The position numbers were made by a program, and so were the translations under genes. From Trichosphaerium sp. ATCC 40318 (taxonomy: Eukaryota > Discosea > Flabellinia > Trichosidae), in NCBI GenBank assembly GCA_038496445.1, contig JALMLS010000577.1, positions 62,001-126,000 of the forward strand: a DNA stretch of 64,000 bases. Direction: 5' to 3'. The notes under the pieces were generated by a model. The model was not told where the DNA came from. It was given only the letters and a program-made list of their open reading frames with translations, and ran no database searches. Positions 21,052 to 33,575 of this stretch are shown here, piece by piece (the stretch's first letter is position 1; every line of letters begins with the position of its first letter).

Positions 21052-23546
21052 TCACATGCCGCTGTACTGTGGTCCTACAAACTGGTCTTAGTATTCAAAC
21101 TAGATATATCATTGTAGCTACTTACCACCACTGCCTTCAGGTGTAGTCCATTTTATGTTTTGTGTTGGGTCTTTAATATCACAAGTCTTGCAATGCAAGC
21201 AATTTTGAGCATTAATCACGAATTTTGGCTTTCCTTGTTCATCTTCTACCCACTCGTACACCTTTGCTGGACAGTATCGCGCTTCAGGTCCCTATTGTAT
21301 AGAGTTAATACAAATATATCTTTGGAGTATTTGCGTACACCAAATTTTTTGTAAGTGACATCTAATGCCTTGGCATCGTCAACAAGTTTTAGATGTGCGG
21401 GTTGATTTTCAGCATGGTTTGTGCCACTTCTTTGTAGATTAGTCAAAATGTCAAATGTAAGCTTGCCATCAGGCTTTGGGTAATCAATAGGTTTACAATC
21501 CTTAGCCGGCTTGAGTTGAGCATGATCACCACCCTACACACGGTAAGCAAACAAAAAAGTCAAAAAGAAAATAGGTTAGTAAAATCTGCTTACCTTGTGA
21601 TGGTCCAGTGTCCAAGGCTCCTTACCACCTGTAAAGAACCAGTGCGCTCCTGTGTATAACATACCACCATATGTGCCAAATTTAGACCATGCTGGATGTA
21701 TGTTACGGACTCTAGAGTAGCGTACTATTAAACCAAGTGGTAACCGAAATAACAAAGAAAAGGGGTAACGTACTTTTTGAGCTCTTCAAATACCCATGAC
21801 TCTTTAAGATTTTTCTCGTATGCGTCGAGTACCATGCCTTTTCTCTGGTCTTCCTTTGTACCATGTATAGCTGCATAAGCGGCCTCACCAGATACGATAC
21901 CTGACTTCATAGCAGTATGACTTCCTTTAATTTTAGGCACATTGAGGAGCCCAGCAGAGCATCCAAGTAGTGCACCACCTGGGAAAACCAGTTTTGGTAT
22001 GGATTGATAACCACCTTCGTTCAATGCCCTTAAAACCAAGTATTAACAAATCAATATTACATTAAACCATTTACCTGGCACCATAACCAATTGGCTTACC
22101 GCCTTCAAAAAGCTCTGCAAAGTGAGGATGTGTCTTGAGTCGCTAAAAATAAAAAACTCAGTTCAATCCTTTTTTGCGGTGGAATGGCCTTTTTTGAGGT
22201 CCATTTAGGTCACTTGCCTGCATTTCCATGTATGGATTCAAATACGGGTTCTGGTAATCAAGGCCAACAACATAGCCAAAGTTGACCTTGTTGTCATCCC
22301 AGTGATAAGCAAATGATCCAGCCCAAGTTTTTCCATCATTAACAGGCCATCCAATAGTATGATTCACTAATCCCTTTTGAAACTTCTCGGGTTGCACCTC
22401 CCACACCTTTTTTTACAGTGGTTACACAAAATCAATAGTAAAGTTATAATAAAGGTAAGGTTATACCTCTTTAATACCAATACCATATGCTTGTGGTTGT
22501 GAATTTGCGTCTAGTTTATACTTGCTCATGACATCCTTGCTGCATGATCCACGACAACCTTCAGCGAAAAGCGTTATAGGTGCCTTGAGTTCCATACCAC
22601 GCATGAAGTTATCCTAGATGAAAAAACCATCAAAGTTAGGTGACACAAAAACACGTGATGTTACAAACATACTGTAGGGTTTCCATCTTTGCCTATGCCA
22701 GCATCGCCTGTGGCAATACCTGTGACGACACCATCGTCATATAGTACTTCAGATGCAGCGTATCCAGGGAAGATATCGACGCCCAATTCTTCGGCTTGCT
22801 CGCCCATCCATTCACAAAGATTACCAAGACTTATTATGTAGTTTCCATGATTCCTGATTTCTGAAAACATACTAGTAAGCACATCATCAAGAAATTCTTT
22901 AGGTTACCTGGAATTGTTGGTAATGGTATCTTGTTCTTTTCTGTCAAAAAGTACATTGCCTCAGATGACACTTCAGTAGAAACTGGTGCCTAAACGTTAC
23001 AAGTAAGTGTCAGTTCAGTTCGGATTTTGGAAGATAACGAATAAATGATAAAAGTGTTGTGTTGGTTATCACGTCTATTTGCTTACACCCTTTTCTTTCC
23101 AGTCTGGTATAAGCTCATTCAATGCTCTAGGTTCTAGTACAGCTCCAGAAAGAATTTGGCGCCCTTTGTGGTGTTACTTATCATTTTCGAAACTAAATAG
23201 CGTTGAGCTGCGTACCAACTTCCGGGGCCTTTTCAACGAGCGCTACGGACGTGTCTGTACCGTGTTTTTCGTCCAGTTGTTTTATACGTATAGCGGCAGA
23301 TAAACCTGCTGGTCCGGCGCCCACAATTACGACCTGTATGATGGCGTTATCAGTACCCGAAGTGAGTTGAACTACAAAACGTTTATTCTAAAATCGTCGT
23401 ACGTCGCTCTCATCCGCCTCCCTTGGTTCCTTCATGGCGTCTGCCAAGCTAGAAGCGCATCTAAGGTGACGTTTACTTTTAACAGTCCGTTGCGTATGAA
23501 CGCGTTGCAATCTGCTACAAGGAGCAGCACGCACTAATCTAATCAT
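21052..23546 (-). CDS. ETFDH: Electron transfer flavoprotein:ubiquinone oxidoreductase, mitochondrial
   Basis: ATG at 23544-23546 opens a basic presequence ([20 protein letters not shown]). The exons then encode the FAD-binding start [42 protein letters not shown], the [17 protein letters not shown] region, [29 protein letters not shown] and [18 protein letters not shown]. The C-terminal 4Fe-4S ligand cluster is present (CPAKVYEW...[13 protein letters not shown]), and the last exon gives GPQYSGM-stop (TGA at 21052-21054). The enzyme passes electrons from ETF (fatty-acid and amino-acid oxidation) to ubiquinone at the inner mitochondrial membrane. Length and order match the whole family. About ten introns of 45-70 nt interrupt it. 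All flavin and cluster motifs that I can check are present. Confidence 0.95.
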
Positions 23547-23889
23547 TCTAATTTGAATTTCCTCTCGCTTACGGAAGAAAACGAGACTTAACAAGTCATC
23601 ACTGGCATGCTATGTCACCACTGGGTTTAGTCCCAACCGCGTACAAACAAAAGTCCAAACAGCGTTGCAGAATTTACGTCTCGCAAAACGTGACACCCAA
23701 AAACACTGACAGATTTATTGCTTCGTGGTGCAATACAAGTTTTGTACAAGAGCTATCCGTTTTAACTCCCTTTGTTCAAGAGCCACTCCTAAACTACTAT
23801 ACAAAACAAGGTAGGACGTCGGTGAAGTCTTCAAAAGCACCAACCATGAAGGTGATCTCTGCCCCATTTTTTATTCAAGTTCCAAAGTC

Positions 23890-26013
23890 TTAAGCAAGTC
23901 CTCCTGAGCGTATTCTTTCCTCAGCCTCTTCCATAGTTTCTCCAAACTTGATTTCGTAATTTCTCCTTGACAGCTCCATAATATTGTTGTCTTTTCTGCG
24001 CTGTCCCTGCATCTGCTGTTGTACAGCAGCGCTATCAACAGCATCCAAATATCGTTTCTTTGCCATACTTTCATTGAATTCTTTAAAAAACATTTATTAG
24101 AAGTAATATCAAAAAAAAAAAAAAAACATAAGTTGTGTGACTGCAGTACCTTCCATTAGCTCATTGTTACCCTGTGCTTGTGCTCGTAGTGCCCTCTCGT
24201 ACTTCATTTCATCACGTATTTCGCCCAGTGCATCCTTGGTAGGACTGTATTCATTTATTTCTATCCTTTGTGTGCCTGGGTTACGCCATATCCAAGAATC
24301 GTCATTTCTTGTTACTAGGAAAGGTATTTTCGTTGGAGGTAATAGCAAGTCTGGGCTTATTAATACATCTTTGATACTAGTAGGTCCCCAGTATAAACTT
24401 TTTTGAAAAATAGTAATATTAGTACTTGAGAGTCTTCTTAACAAAAAATATAAAAAGGGTAGCGCACTTGTTATGATGTTCCAATGCTTGAGCAGCTCTA
24501 ATTTGCGCCCTACGAAAGAAATACATTTCATATGGTCTTGGTTCTCGTAATCCATAAGGGAATGGGGTGATCAGTACTGAATCTGGATTTCTGTACTTTA
24601 GTATTTGTTAGTAATCATACTCCTCTAGAGCGCTCTGCGCGTATCATTCAAGGTAAATGTGTTGACTTTTTCTACCAGCAAACACCAAAATTTTGGTGAC
24701 ATTTTTTTTTAAATCACGAATTTTTTTTACTTTTTGAATGATACGGCGTTATATAATAAATAACTCACCTTATCTTGTATAGACACCCGTTTTCTGGTCC
24801 ACCACTCAGTATGTTGGTAGGGTGCTTCAGCTAAAAACGAATTTAAGCATTTGTTTCGTGATTTGAGTTGTAACATCGAAAAAAACGCCAAACCGCCTGC
24901 GTACCGTTGTGGGCTCCAGTCAGCACTGCGATAGCTTCTGGTGATATACCTTCCCATGCATTAGCTTTTTCTGTATAATACTGCATGTGTTGTAGTTAAT
25001 AAAAGACACAAAGTAAACCGAGTTGCTTACATCAGGAAAATTGAATGCACCAACAGGATCAGATGATGTTAAATGTTTCTTCATTCTTTCCACGTTGAGA
25101 TCAGCTTTTTTAAAAGGATTGCTAGTATTTCTACCCAAAGACTGTTAGATAATAAAACCATCCAGCAATGAACAAATAGGGTGTTTCCAGTAAAAATGGA
25201 AAAGACAAACAAAAAAAAATTGACATTTTCATACCTGTAAACGGCATTTGGATCCAATCCGTATACCTCTCCAATATAATCTTTCTCCTGTATTGTGAGT
25301 GTATCCAGATCTTTTATCATATGTTTAAGGTATTCATTATCAGGTGGGATTTCTTCAAAAGCTCTGCAATGACAAGTCAGGTTAGATTCAAATCATGAAA
25401 ATAAATCTCATCTTCTTACAGTGCTCGTGCTTTTTTACACAATGTAAGGTACGGAGTAGATAGTAATAAATCCATTGCTTGTGAAGAGCCCTTGCCGTAA
25501 CCAACAGCCAAAGGATAGACGTTTAAAACTTGTCAAGAGTGAGAAACGATAAAGACAGGTGTCAGTTATTCGCGCGTACATGCTGTAAAGAATAATTTCC
25601 AGATACTGTGGTAGTATGACCGTTTCCCTCGAGAAAAAGTCCAAACTAGATAGAATTTAGGCGCTGGACGGGTATGAAAGTACGTACAAGCTACAGAAGC
25701 AGTAAATCCGCATGCCCAGTACTGTAAAGCTTTTGTCCATTGCAATTCGTTACAATGCATTACGAGAACGCGCTCTGGCCACGAAAGATAGTATTTTGAT
25801 TCCCTAAATTCACTTAGCAAAAAACGTCACCATTGTGCATACATACTCAAGCCATATGTGTAATTTGGTAAACATCGCTCTTACAGCGCCTCGAGACATA
25901 CTTTTGAAAGCAGGGTTTTTAATTGCCGGGAATGCTTTAAAAATCGTTGGTCGGTCTTCTCTCATGCGCCTGTAGTGCAATGCCATCTTTCGACGGTCTG
26001 CTGGAGAATACAT
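23890..26013 (-). CDS. Conserved-looking protein of unknown function
   Basis: ATG at 26013 (MYSPADRRKMALHYRRM). Exons can be followed by frame to the TAA at 23890: SKYYLSWPERVLVMHC, LQWTKALQYWACGF, VYPLAVGYGKGSSQAM, FEEIPPDNEYLKHMIKDL, EKDYIGEVYGLDPNAVYR, PFKKADLNVERMKKHL, YQHTEWWTRKR, DSVLITPFPYGLREPRP, YWGPTSIKDVLISPDLLL, DSWIWRNPGTQRIEIN and FGETMEEAEERIRSGG. The product is over 400 residues, W/Y-rich and mostly soluble, with one weakly hydrophobic stretch near residue 90. The C-terminal third is charged and helical. The style resembles a mitochondrial complex subunit, but I do not recognise the family and assign no function. Confidence 0.6.
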
Positions 26014-26222
26014 TTTTGTAGGCTATCGTCGTAGTGCTAGGCGTATGGACGTGCTGTGTGTACGTTGGGCTTGCTTGGTGGTTGATCAAGAACAAAAGTT
26101 ACGTTAACTTAAGGCACTTTTCTGTTCTGATAACTGGCAATCGCTTTACAGCATGCTACAAGTGTTAGTTGGATGAGTATTAGCCGTATTGGAGGATAAT
26201 CGATTACGAGATACTCCTACAA

Positions 26223-29047
26223 ATGAATCGAAAGCTTCTTTCAAGCCAAGACAAAGGAGACACCGTCCTTAATTACGCGTTGGTTGCTTTATATTTTGGT
26301 ATTGCTCTTCTATCTGGTATTCTATTCGTGACGCGTAATAACGCATCAAGTACGACTAATATACAGTACCAACAAAGCTTATGTGTTAACAACAGATGTA
26401 TTCGCTTACTCATCAGTAATTTTATATGCGGGTGTGTTTTTACAAACAACAGGTACGGTTACCACTACATATAGCTTCTTCAGCGTTTTTAACAAGTTAC
26501 AGTGGCAGCAATTGTACTTTGGCTGAACGTACAGTTTTCAGGCCGAAACTTGACCACAAGTATACCCGCCATACTGTTTTTTATGGTGAGTACTATACAG
26601 TTATCAATATGGTGCGTTTGTTTACAAAAAAAGTTGTTTTTTACACACTACAACTTTTGTAACGCTTTTTCCAAAAGGTTCTTGTACTATGTCAAGGGCA
26701 CCACAGCAAGGACTAAAAAAAGGCGCATACGCGAGAGAAAAGTTCTAATGTGGGTAGTGGCAGTGAATGTGATTAATTGGATAGTGATTATCACAACTGT
26801 ACAGCTCTCCACTTCCTTAGCGTCCAATACAGCAAAGGTAAAAAATCCCAAAATTTCAAGTTGCCCCAACAATGGCAATCATTTGTTTCTTTGCTCTATT
26901 ATTCTTTACGGCGAAAAACAACACTCGTTTTGCTTTTTACACTCTTATAACCTCTAAAAGTATTTTTTTTAAAGGACGTTTTCAACTTTTTGTTGGCTTC
27001 TATTTTTGCAATAGAATGGCTCAGTATATCACTTGTTAGTTGCGTAATATGGTATCGATTGAAAAAACTTGGATGTTTTGTCCGTTACAATCGGATGGTA
27101 CGCGTGTTTACGATAACTAAAGTAACAACTAATCCAAAAATGACATTTTATCTTTTTTTGTATTTCTTCTTGCTGACACTTCGTTTAGTCTTATATTGGA
27201 TTTATTCCCTTTGTTGTTTGTCTTTTAATACGCTCCATAGGCACATAGAAATACTTGTGACTTTAAAACATGACTGATTATTTATAGTGGACTTTTTATC
27301 AGCATCTGCCATACCAATCAGTTTTCCATTTAATCCTTTTAAGAACAATCGAGCTTTAATCGTTCAAGACACTCTACCAACATTCTGTATTCTAATGCTA
27401 CACTGGTGCTCCCCATTTGTACCCAATAATCGCAATGAGAACGAACGGTACGCGTTTTTTGTAACTAACTTGGTTAGTGTTAATCAATTTCCGTAGCGAT
27501 GCTCTTATCGTTTCTACTGACGAATCAGGGTCTATTGATGTCGAACGGATAGCAAGGGTTGCAAAAAAAGAACGTATTAAAGCATCTAAGAGATACAGAA
27601 GGCAGTCACATATTGTCCTGCTGCCAGAGGACGGAGTGTCACACAGTGAAGTAAACAAACATGTTGCAAAGATAAACAAAGACAATATAAAATTCATAAT
27701 GAACCAAGACGGCAGCGAATACTCTCTTCTAGGTACATCACCATTGAAATGACATCCTGCACCTACTTTACCAATACTGAGACACATATTACAGGCAAAG
27801 GAGCTACAGGTCATGTGTATCATGCGATGTGGTGCGACGCTACTGAAGTTGCTGTTAAGATGATTGCTATTCCTGAAGAGTATTTAGAAGATGCTTACAT
27901 GGAGGACATGAGGAGGGAGATTTTTATTCTTAGTCAACTCAGTCATCCTAATATAGTACAATATCTTGGAGCGTGTGTTGTAGGACGTAATAGTCTATGG
28001 CTTGTGATGGAGTATGTTGTTGAAGGCAGCATTGATAATGTATATGGGTAGGTTTTTTGGACAATACTCATTTGGAACAAAATAGGACAATCCTTCTCAC
28101 TCTCTGCCTCATTGTAGGGATACTCTTAAAAAAGGCAAGCCGCTAGACGAGTCTATGATGATTTGTATAGCAAAGGATGTGAGCGCTGGCATGTCGTACT
28201 TGCACAAGCGCAATATAATTCATAGGTGAGCCAAACGAAATTATAAAATCTTTCATTTAATTTAATAATGACTCTTACCTCCATTAGGGATTTAAAACCG
28301 CAAAATTTGCTGGTAGTACGACACGCAAGTGGCGCATTCAAGGTGAAGATAACAGGTACCTAGCATGCTAACAGTCTGTATATTGATTTATTTTCAAGAT
28401 TTTGGTACTGCCACTTTGCTTAATGAAAAGATTGAGCCACTATTACGCATTAGTAACTGTGGTACTCCTCAATATGCTGCACCAGAGTTATTGAAGCGAA
28501 AAGAATGCACTAAAAAGTGTGATGTGTATAGTTTTGGCGCTATCATGTGGTACCACATTTTAAATATCATATTTTTTTCTTTAGAACATAGCTACTGCCC
28601 TTTCATATGAAAAACCTTTAAATTTACTACATCTGTTGTAGCATGTTTTTTCTAAATGCACAGTGTTTCGTTTGTTCAAAAAATGTTGTCATGTCCTGCG
28701 GGATGCTACCTGTTTTTAAAAATGGAATTTTATTGTTTTTTTATTTTCATTTGATTTCAAAAAACTAAGTATTTTCCTTCAGGCAGTTTATAATGCGACA
28801 ACCACCCTATGGCAAAATAGAAAGGCTTCAAATCATTCAATTACTTGTAGAAGATAGACTTCCTCAACTAAAGGACTCATTCGATGAAGATTGCAGCAAG
28901 CAGCTATCTGCGATTGTTAAACAGTGTCTTGAACTTGATCCAACTGTTAGACCTACTTTTACACAAATCTCAGTGTACTTTAGAGATAAGCTATCAGAAA
29001 AGCCGGTTTTGGTCTCTCGTAGCCCTGCCGAACAAGCATTTCAGTGA
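26223..29047 (+). CDS. Seven-TM receptor-like protein fused to a TKL-type protein kinase
   Basis: ATG at 26223. Exons to about 27430 encode around seven hydrophobic segments: YALVALYFGIALLSGILFV, VFAYSSVILYAGVFL, VAAIVLWLNVQF/IPAILFFM, VLMWVVAVNVINWIVIITT, LLASIFAIEWLSISLVSCV, FYLFLYFFLLTLRLVLYWI and a last one near FCILMLHWCSPFV. A linker (RIARVAKKERIKASKRYR) leads to a complete kinase domain (27770-29000): loop GKGATGHVY, VAVKMI lysine, HRDLKPQNLL, DFGTA, GTPQYAAPEL and CDVYSFGAIMW. Sequence style (YAAPEL, ECTKKCDVYSFG) is tyrosine-kinase-like (TKL). The catalytic Lys, HRD Asp and DFG Asp are all present, so it should be active. GPCR-TKL bigrams are known in oomycetes; no ligand can be inferred. 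Exon ends use GTAC donors throughout. Confidence 0.75.
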
Positions 29048-29273
29048 CCCCTTTTTTTACAACTAAAGTTGCTGTGACTATATTTAAATGAATAAAAAAA
29101 ACCTGTAAATTAATGACATCTCAGAGTAGCCAATGATGAAACAAGCTTATCACATCAATCATATATACTAATGCGTTCAACGTAAAAGCGCAAAATGGTA
29201 TTTAATGGTTGACATGTGCAGTGAAGGCGTGAAAGTGCTTAACGAGGCTTTTGGTTAAGTTGTGGCCTTGCCA

Positions 29274-29964
29274 ATGCTGCTCTGGGGACGAGCACGTATT
29301 GTAACACGCACGCAGAACCGCGCGGTGGGTTTTAACTCCACGCGAAAAAATGCTAGAGCTTATGCACAGGACCATAAGGTAATTATAGTGTATTACGCGT
29401 ACAAACAACTGTAGAATATCGATGAGAACATTTTGAAGCATTTGAAAATTGTTTTTGCTCGTGGAACTGGACCAGGTGGAACAAACGTAAATTGTCGCAG
29501 TACAAAGGTAGAACTAAGGTACCATAACATATTTGACACTCTTGTCAACCAAAAGCCTTAGGCTCGACTGTGCCAAGGTAGTACCTGATCTACTACCTCA
29601 CCTACGACGTATAAAACCAAGTACACGGCGATTGCAGTAGTTTTTTTCAGTTGACATTTGTAAAACTAGAGGCTATTACAGATGAAGGGACACTTGTCAT
29701 TGCAACACATAAGCATAGACTACAGGTAGACAACCGACGTTATGCCATGATCCTGCTTGCACAGGTCCTGAATGATGCCAAGGTACACCTATGCGGCTGA
29801 GCACATTCTTAACACGGATACAGGCGGGTGCTCGCCACGAAGTTTCTCCATCTAAAATTGCAAGACAAAAAATACTGAAAAAGAAGAACAGAGCACGCAG
29901 AAGAGCGAAGCAAAAGTATGGTGATTCATCAAGTGAGAAAGAAACACCGCCCGACTCAACGTAG
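29274..29964 (+). CDS. Mitochondrial class-I release factor-like protein lacking the GGQ glutamine
   Basis: ATG at 29274 gives a basic, acid-free N-terminus (MLLWGRARIVTRTQNRAVG), a likely mitochondrial presequence. The second exon contains IVFARGTGPGGTNVNCRSTKVEL, here read in parts as GTGPGGT and NVNCRSTKVEL, matching the release-factor domain of the ICT1/MTRFR group, where GPGGQNVNK is usual. Later exons give RLDCAKVVPDLLPHLRR, GTLVIATHKHRLQ, RRYAMILLAQVLN and a basic tail (KILKKKNRARRRAKQKYG) before the TAG at 29962-29964. The basic tail is typical of ribosome-rescue factors of this group. The catalytic Gln of GGQ is Thr (codon ACA), so peptidyl-tRNA hydrolysis may be absent. The reading frame is intact and introns are orthodox. 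Confidence 0.8.
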
Positions 29965-30106
29965 GATATGCGTTTACTCGCGTAGCTGAAATGCACACGT
30001 GCTGTTTAAGTCAATTGTAAATAATTAATACTCGTATAATGTATGCCATTGTACCTATTTTCACCTGCGAACGCGCAATAATGATATTGGGAGCGTGAAA
30101 CCGCTC

Positions 30107-32931
30107 ATGTTACTTGTTAAACCGAAAACCCTCACATACGTTCGTTGTATACATTCCATACGCGTTAGTACGTATCCTGTGTCGTGTAGCCCAAATATTA
30201 TGTTTTATATTTGTTTTGTACAGTAAAACGCGTATACTTATGCTACGGAGGTTATAATGGTTCACGGCGATGCATTTCGCTAGTCGCTGCTCGAATTCTG
30301 AGTAAAAAATTGAGCAGTAAGCAAGTGGCACCTACAAAAACTGTTGTCAACCCTCAATCCCAGCTTGTTGTCCAACGACAAATTTTTGACAAGTATGGTA
30401 AAACACATGGCTGTTATTGTTTCACAGACTGGTACACTGCACCAGTTCACAACTCAACAGAACTTTCAAGCATAGTAGCAAGGTACAAGCCCAAAAAAAA
30501 GACAAATGCCTAACCGATTTCTACTAGCTACTACAACGACAGCGTGCCCACCGCTCTCTCTTTTGTGTATCCAAAGTATCACTGGCAGGAATCGAATTTC
30601 ACGTGCGTAGTTAGTATTAATAGCCCTTCTCATTATAATCAAGGAACCTTGAGACTAATGTCTGGACGGATCGTCAAACACAACATGTCAAATACGATTT
30701 TGTATCCAAGCACTTACGTATATTCACTTACCATGACTGGTACGACTTTACCACCGATATGCTTGCAGTGTACAAACACGTTGGTGTTGTAGTAAGGTAA
30801 AAAAGGGTAGTAACAAAATCACGTGTTGACTCACGTGCCATATTTTAGGTATTCATCCTCGATGTATAAATCTTTACGTGTTGTATATCCAGAACACAAG
30901 TGGGCACCTCATCTCTTTGTGTACTACCCCCTTGTCGGTTGAAGCTCTGTTCTAAATTATACTTGCAGGGAAGCCAAGAATATAAATGATGTCGCCGTAC
31001 AGAGACAAATGTTTGGCGCTATAGCCAGAATACTAGATGTAAGAAAGAGAGAGCAATGGTATAACGTCTCATGGAAACAACTCAATGAATCCGGTGCCCA
31101 GCTCATTCTTTCCAAGTACGCTCTTTTTTTTCAAACATATAACAAGTTATTGAGAAAGGGTACTAATGTTTTTAAACAAAAGGTATGGAAGTTCTGTATC
31201 AAAGACTTTACAAGGAGTTTACTCCGAATATGAATGGTTTCCATGGCGTTTTAGGTGCGTCAGACCTTTTAATTCAACTGTAAGTCACTTAGTTGATCAA
31301 CTTGGTAAAGGCAAGCACCCAAAAAATATTGGGATGACATAGAGAATCAAAGATTACGTTTTGAGCATATAGCCAAGGCTTTGCGCTGTTTAACTTTTGA
31401 TGATTGGTATGGAATTACAACCAACGATGTTCTTGACGAGGGTGGTGGTGCAATACTGTCAAAGTGCGTCCTTATTTGTACAGCCATGTGTGCTCAACTT
31501 GCCAAAATAAACTGCACAAACAGCTAACCCTTCCGCAACAGGTACAACTTATCACTTTCTACTTTGTTAAAAGAACTATATCCAAGAATAACATGGTCTT
31601 TCGAAAAGCTATCGTAAGTGAACACAGTTGTGGCACTCTATATTTCATCTGACTATGTTCCCCTCAGCCACGTGCCAAGGTATTTTTGGAGTGACATAGC
31701 GAACCAAAGAGCACGTTTTGAGGAGATAGCAAAGACCAGAAACATAAAGACATTTGATGAATGGTACACCACACAGTGTTCTCAGGTCTACACAAACGGA
31801 GGTTCGGGTGTTATGATTAAGTATGCGGTATATTGTATGTGTATGTACTAATGATTCTTAAAGATACGACCATTCCTTGTCAAAGGCGTTGCAAGCCATG
31901 TACCCCAACTATCAATGGATTACATGGAAATTCACGTGCGTCAATCTACGTCATATACTTGAGTTAATGCTAAGCTTTTGAGTTCAGCTATACGCCTCCA
32001 TGGTTCTTCAAGGAAGAAGAAAACCAACTCACATTTTTAAAACAACTTGAAAAGTCACTGTCTATTCATGACCCTCAAAAATGGTACAATAAAACATGTA
32101 AAGTTGTGTTGAAAAGATTAATTTCTAGGCAACGTGTTTCTCAGAACGAATTCTCGGAACGTGGTGCTTCTGCCATGGAACAATCTTATGATGATAGTCT
32201 AAAACTACTATATCCTAATGTAACATGGAGTTCAGGATCAATTCGTAAAGGTCCAGCAGCGAAGAAGAGTGCTCAAGGGTAAGAATATTAATTCTCTAAC
32301 TTACATTTTCCTTACTGCTTGACTTGTCTAGGATTCTGTTGACAACGCTCAGTCAAATCTTTGAGCAATGTACAGTCATTGAAGAACATGCCTTTGGTGT
32401 TTCTACAGAGCTTGGTACAGATATGACATTTGATGCATACATTCCAGAGTACAACCTGGCTATAGAGTACCAAGGTAGTTAACACAATCCCAAAAAAAAG
32501 TTTTCTTAGTCAGTGCCCAAACAATGAATCTGATCAATTTGCATTTAGGAGAGCACCATTATCACAACTTCAAAAAACGTGACTCTCCAGTTCGTATTTA
32601 TGAGATGAGAGACTCATCAAAAGCAATGCAATGTCAAGCACTTGGTGTACACTTAGTACATGTCCCTTACTGGTAAGCCAATCGTTTTTTTACGATGCAA
32701 TCTTAAAGTCGCAAAAGGTGGAGTGGTTGCAAGCAGGATTTAGCCGAACTGATCTGTCGTACATGTCCTTCAATAGACTTTAGTTTCACCCAAGAAACTG
32801 AGAGTAGTATTTCCTCGCTTGAAAGAACGCCAGACGATGCTGAAACGAATAGTACCCAAATAAACTTGCGTTTAAATTTTACTTACATTTTCATTTGTAA
32901 TAGGTACATTACCACTCATGGCACCTTGTGA
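30107..32931 (+). CDS. Tandem W/Y-repeat protein with C-terminal PD-(D/E)xK-like nuclease domain, copy 2
   Basis: ATG at 30107; a GTACGT donor near 30165 joins to TACAG|TAAAACGCG (about 30223) in frame. The first 60 residues contain many K/R and no D/E, a strong mitochondrial-presequence character. Six modules follow, starting near 30360, 30656, 30970, 31318, 31675 and 31990. Their cores are FTDWYTAP, YHDWYDFT, REQWYNVS, FDDWYGIT, FDEWYTTQ and PQKWYNKT, and each ends with YP..xW..WKF-like strings. Nearly every module is split by one intron after GG..(I/L)L.K and bounded by another after WKF. The C-terminal domain has MTFDAYIPEYNLAIEYQG, EHHYHNF and GVHLVHVPYWW, fitting a Vsr/DUF559/RAP-like nuclease fold with D..ExQ. 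The stop is TGA at 32929-32931. It is a diverged paralogue of the gene at 4.0 kb. Confidence 0.75.
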
Positions 32932-33575
32932 TATATAATATTATGATACTATGTACAATAAAAACAAAAAAAGAATAGTTGATAAGCAAGTTGTTCACTG
33001 TTCATAACAACAAAAATAGAACGTCCGAAAACAAACAACAGTGTCAACAAAGCAACTCGTTCTCAACACACACGTCTACTGGGCAGTTCAGTTAACCAAC
33101 GACCAATAAACGAACCAACTAACACGTGACTATTCTGAAATCCTATATAACAAATGTAATTTTGTAACAAATATTTCACTTGCAGGCACAAAGTTTACAG
33201 TTAGTCAAAATTGGAGAAATTGGAGAAATTCACAAACTGTCGAAATGCTGTACTCTGAAGTAATGAGAAATTATTTCGTTACTGTGGTGAGAAAAGGTAG
33301 CTTTAAAGGCGATTTGCTTCTTGTAACCATTAGTGAGTGCAGTGCTCAATACTGAATTTCAGAAGCAGCCCAAATAACTCACTTTTGAAGAGTACTGCAG
33401 TTTCGAAAAAATGGAAATGAACTAAGCACGTGACAAAAGATGGCTATAGAATGAACGAGCATACGCCACATACTAACCATGGTAAGTGAGCTAGCTGTGA
33501 GCGGTGCTGTAGGTTTGTAAGTAGTCAATTGTGTTCCAATAAAGCGGTTTTTGTCCATTTCCCATTCCACACAAC
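32932..33575. other. Intergenic, no gene recognised
   Basis: A 644-base spacer between two plus-strand genes. A CACGTG core lies near 33123. A minus-strand open stretch at 33379-33663 lacks an ATG-led, motif-bearing frame and overlaps the start of the next gene, so it is not called. Confidence 0.4.
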
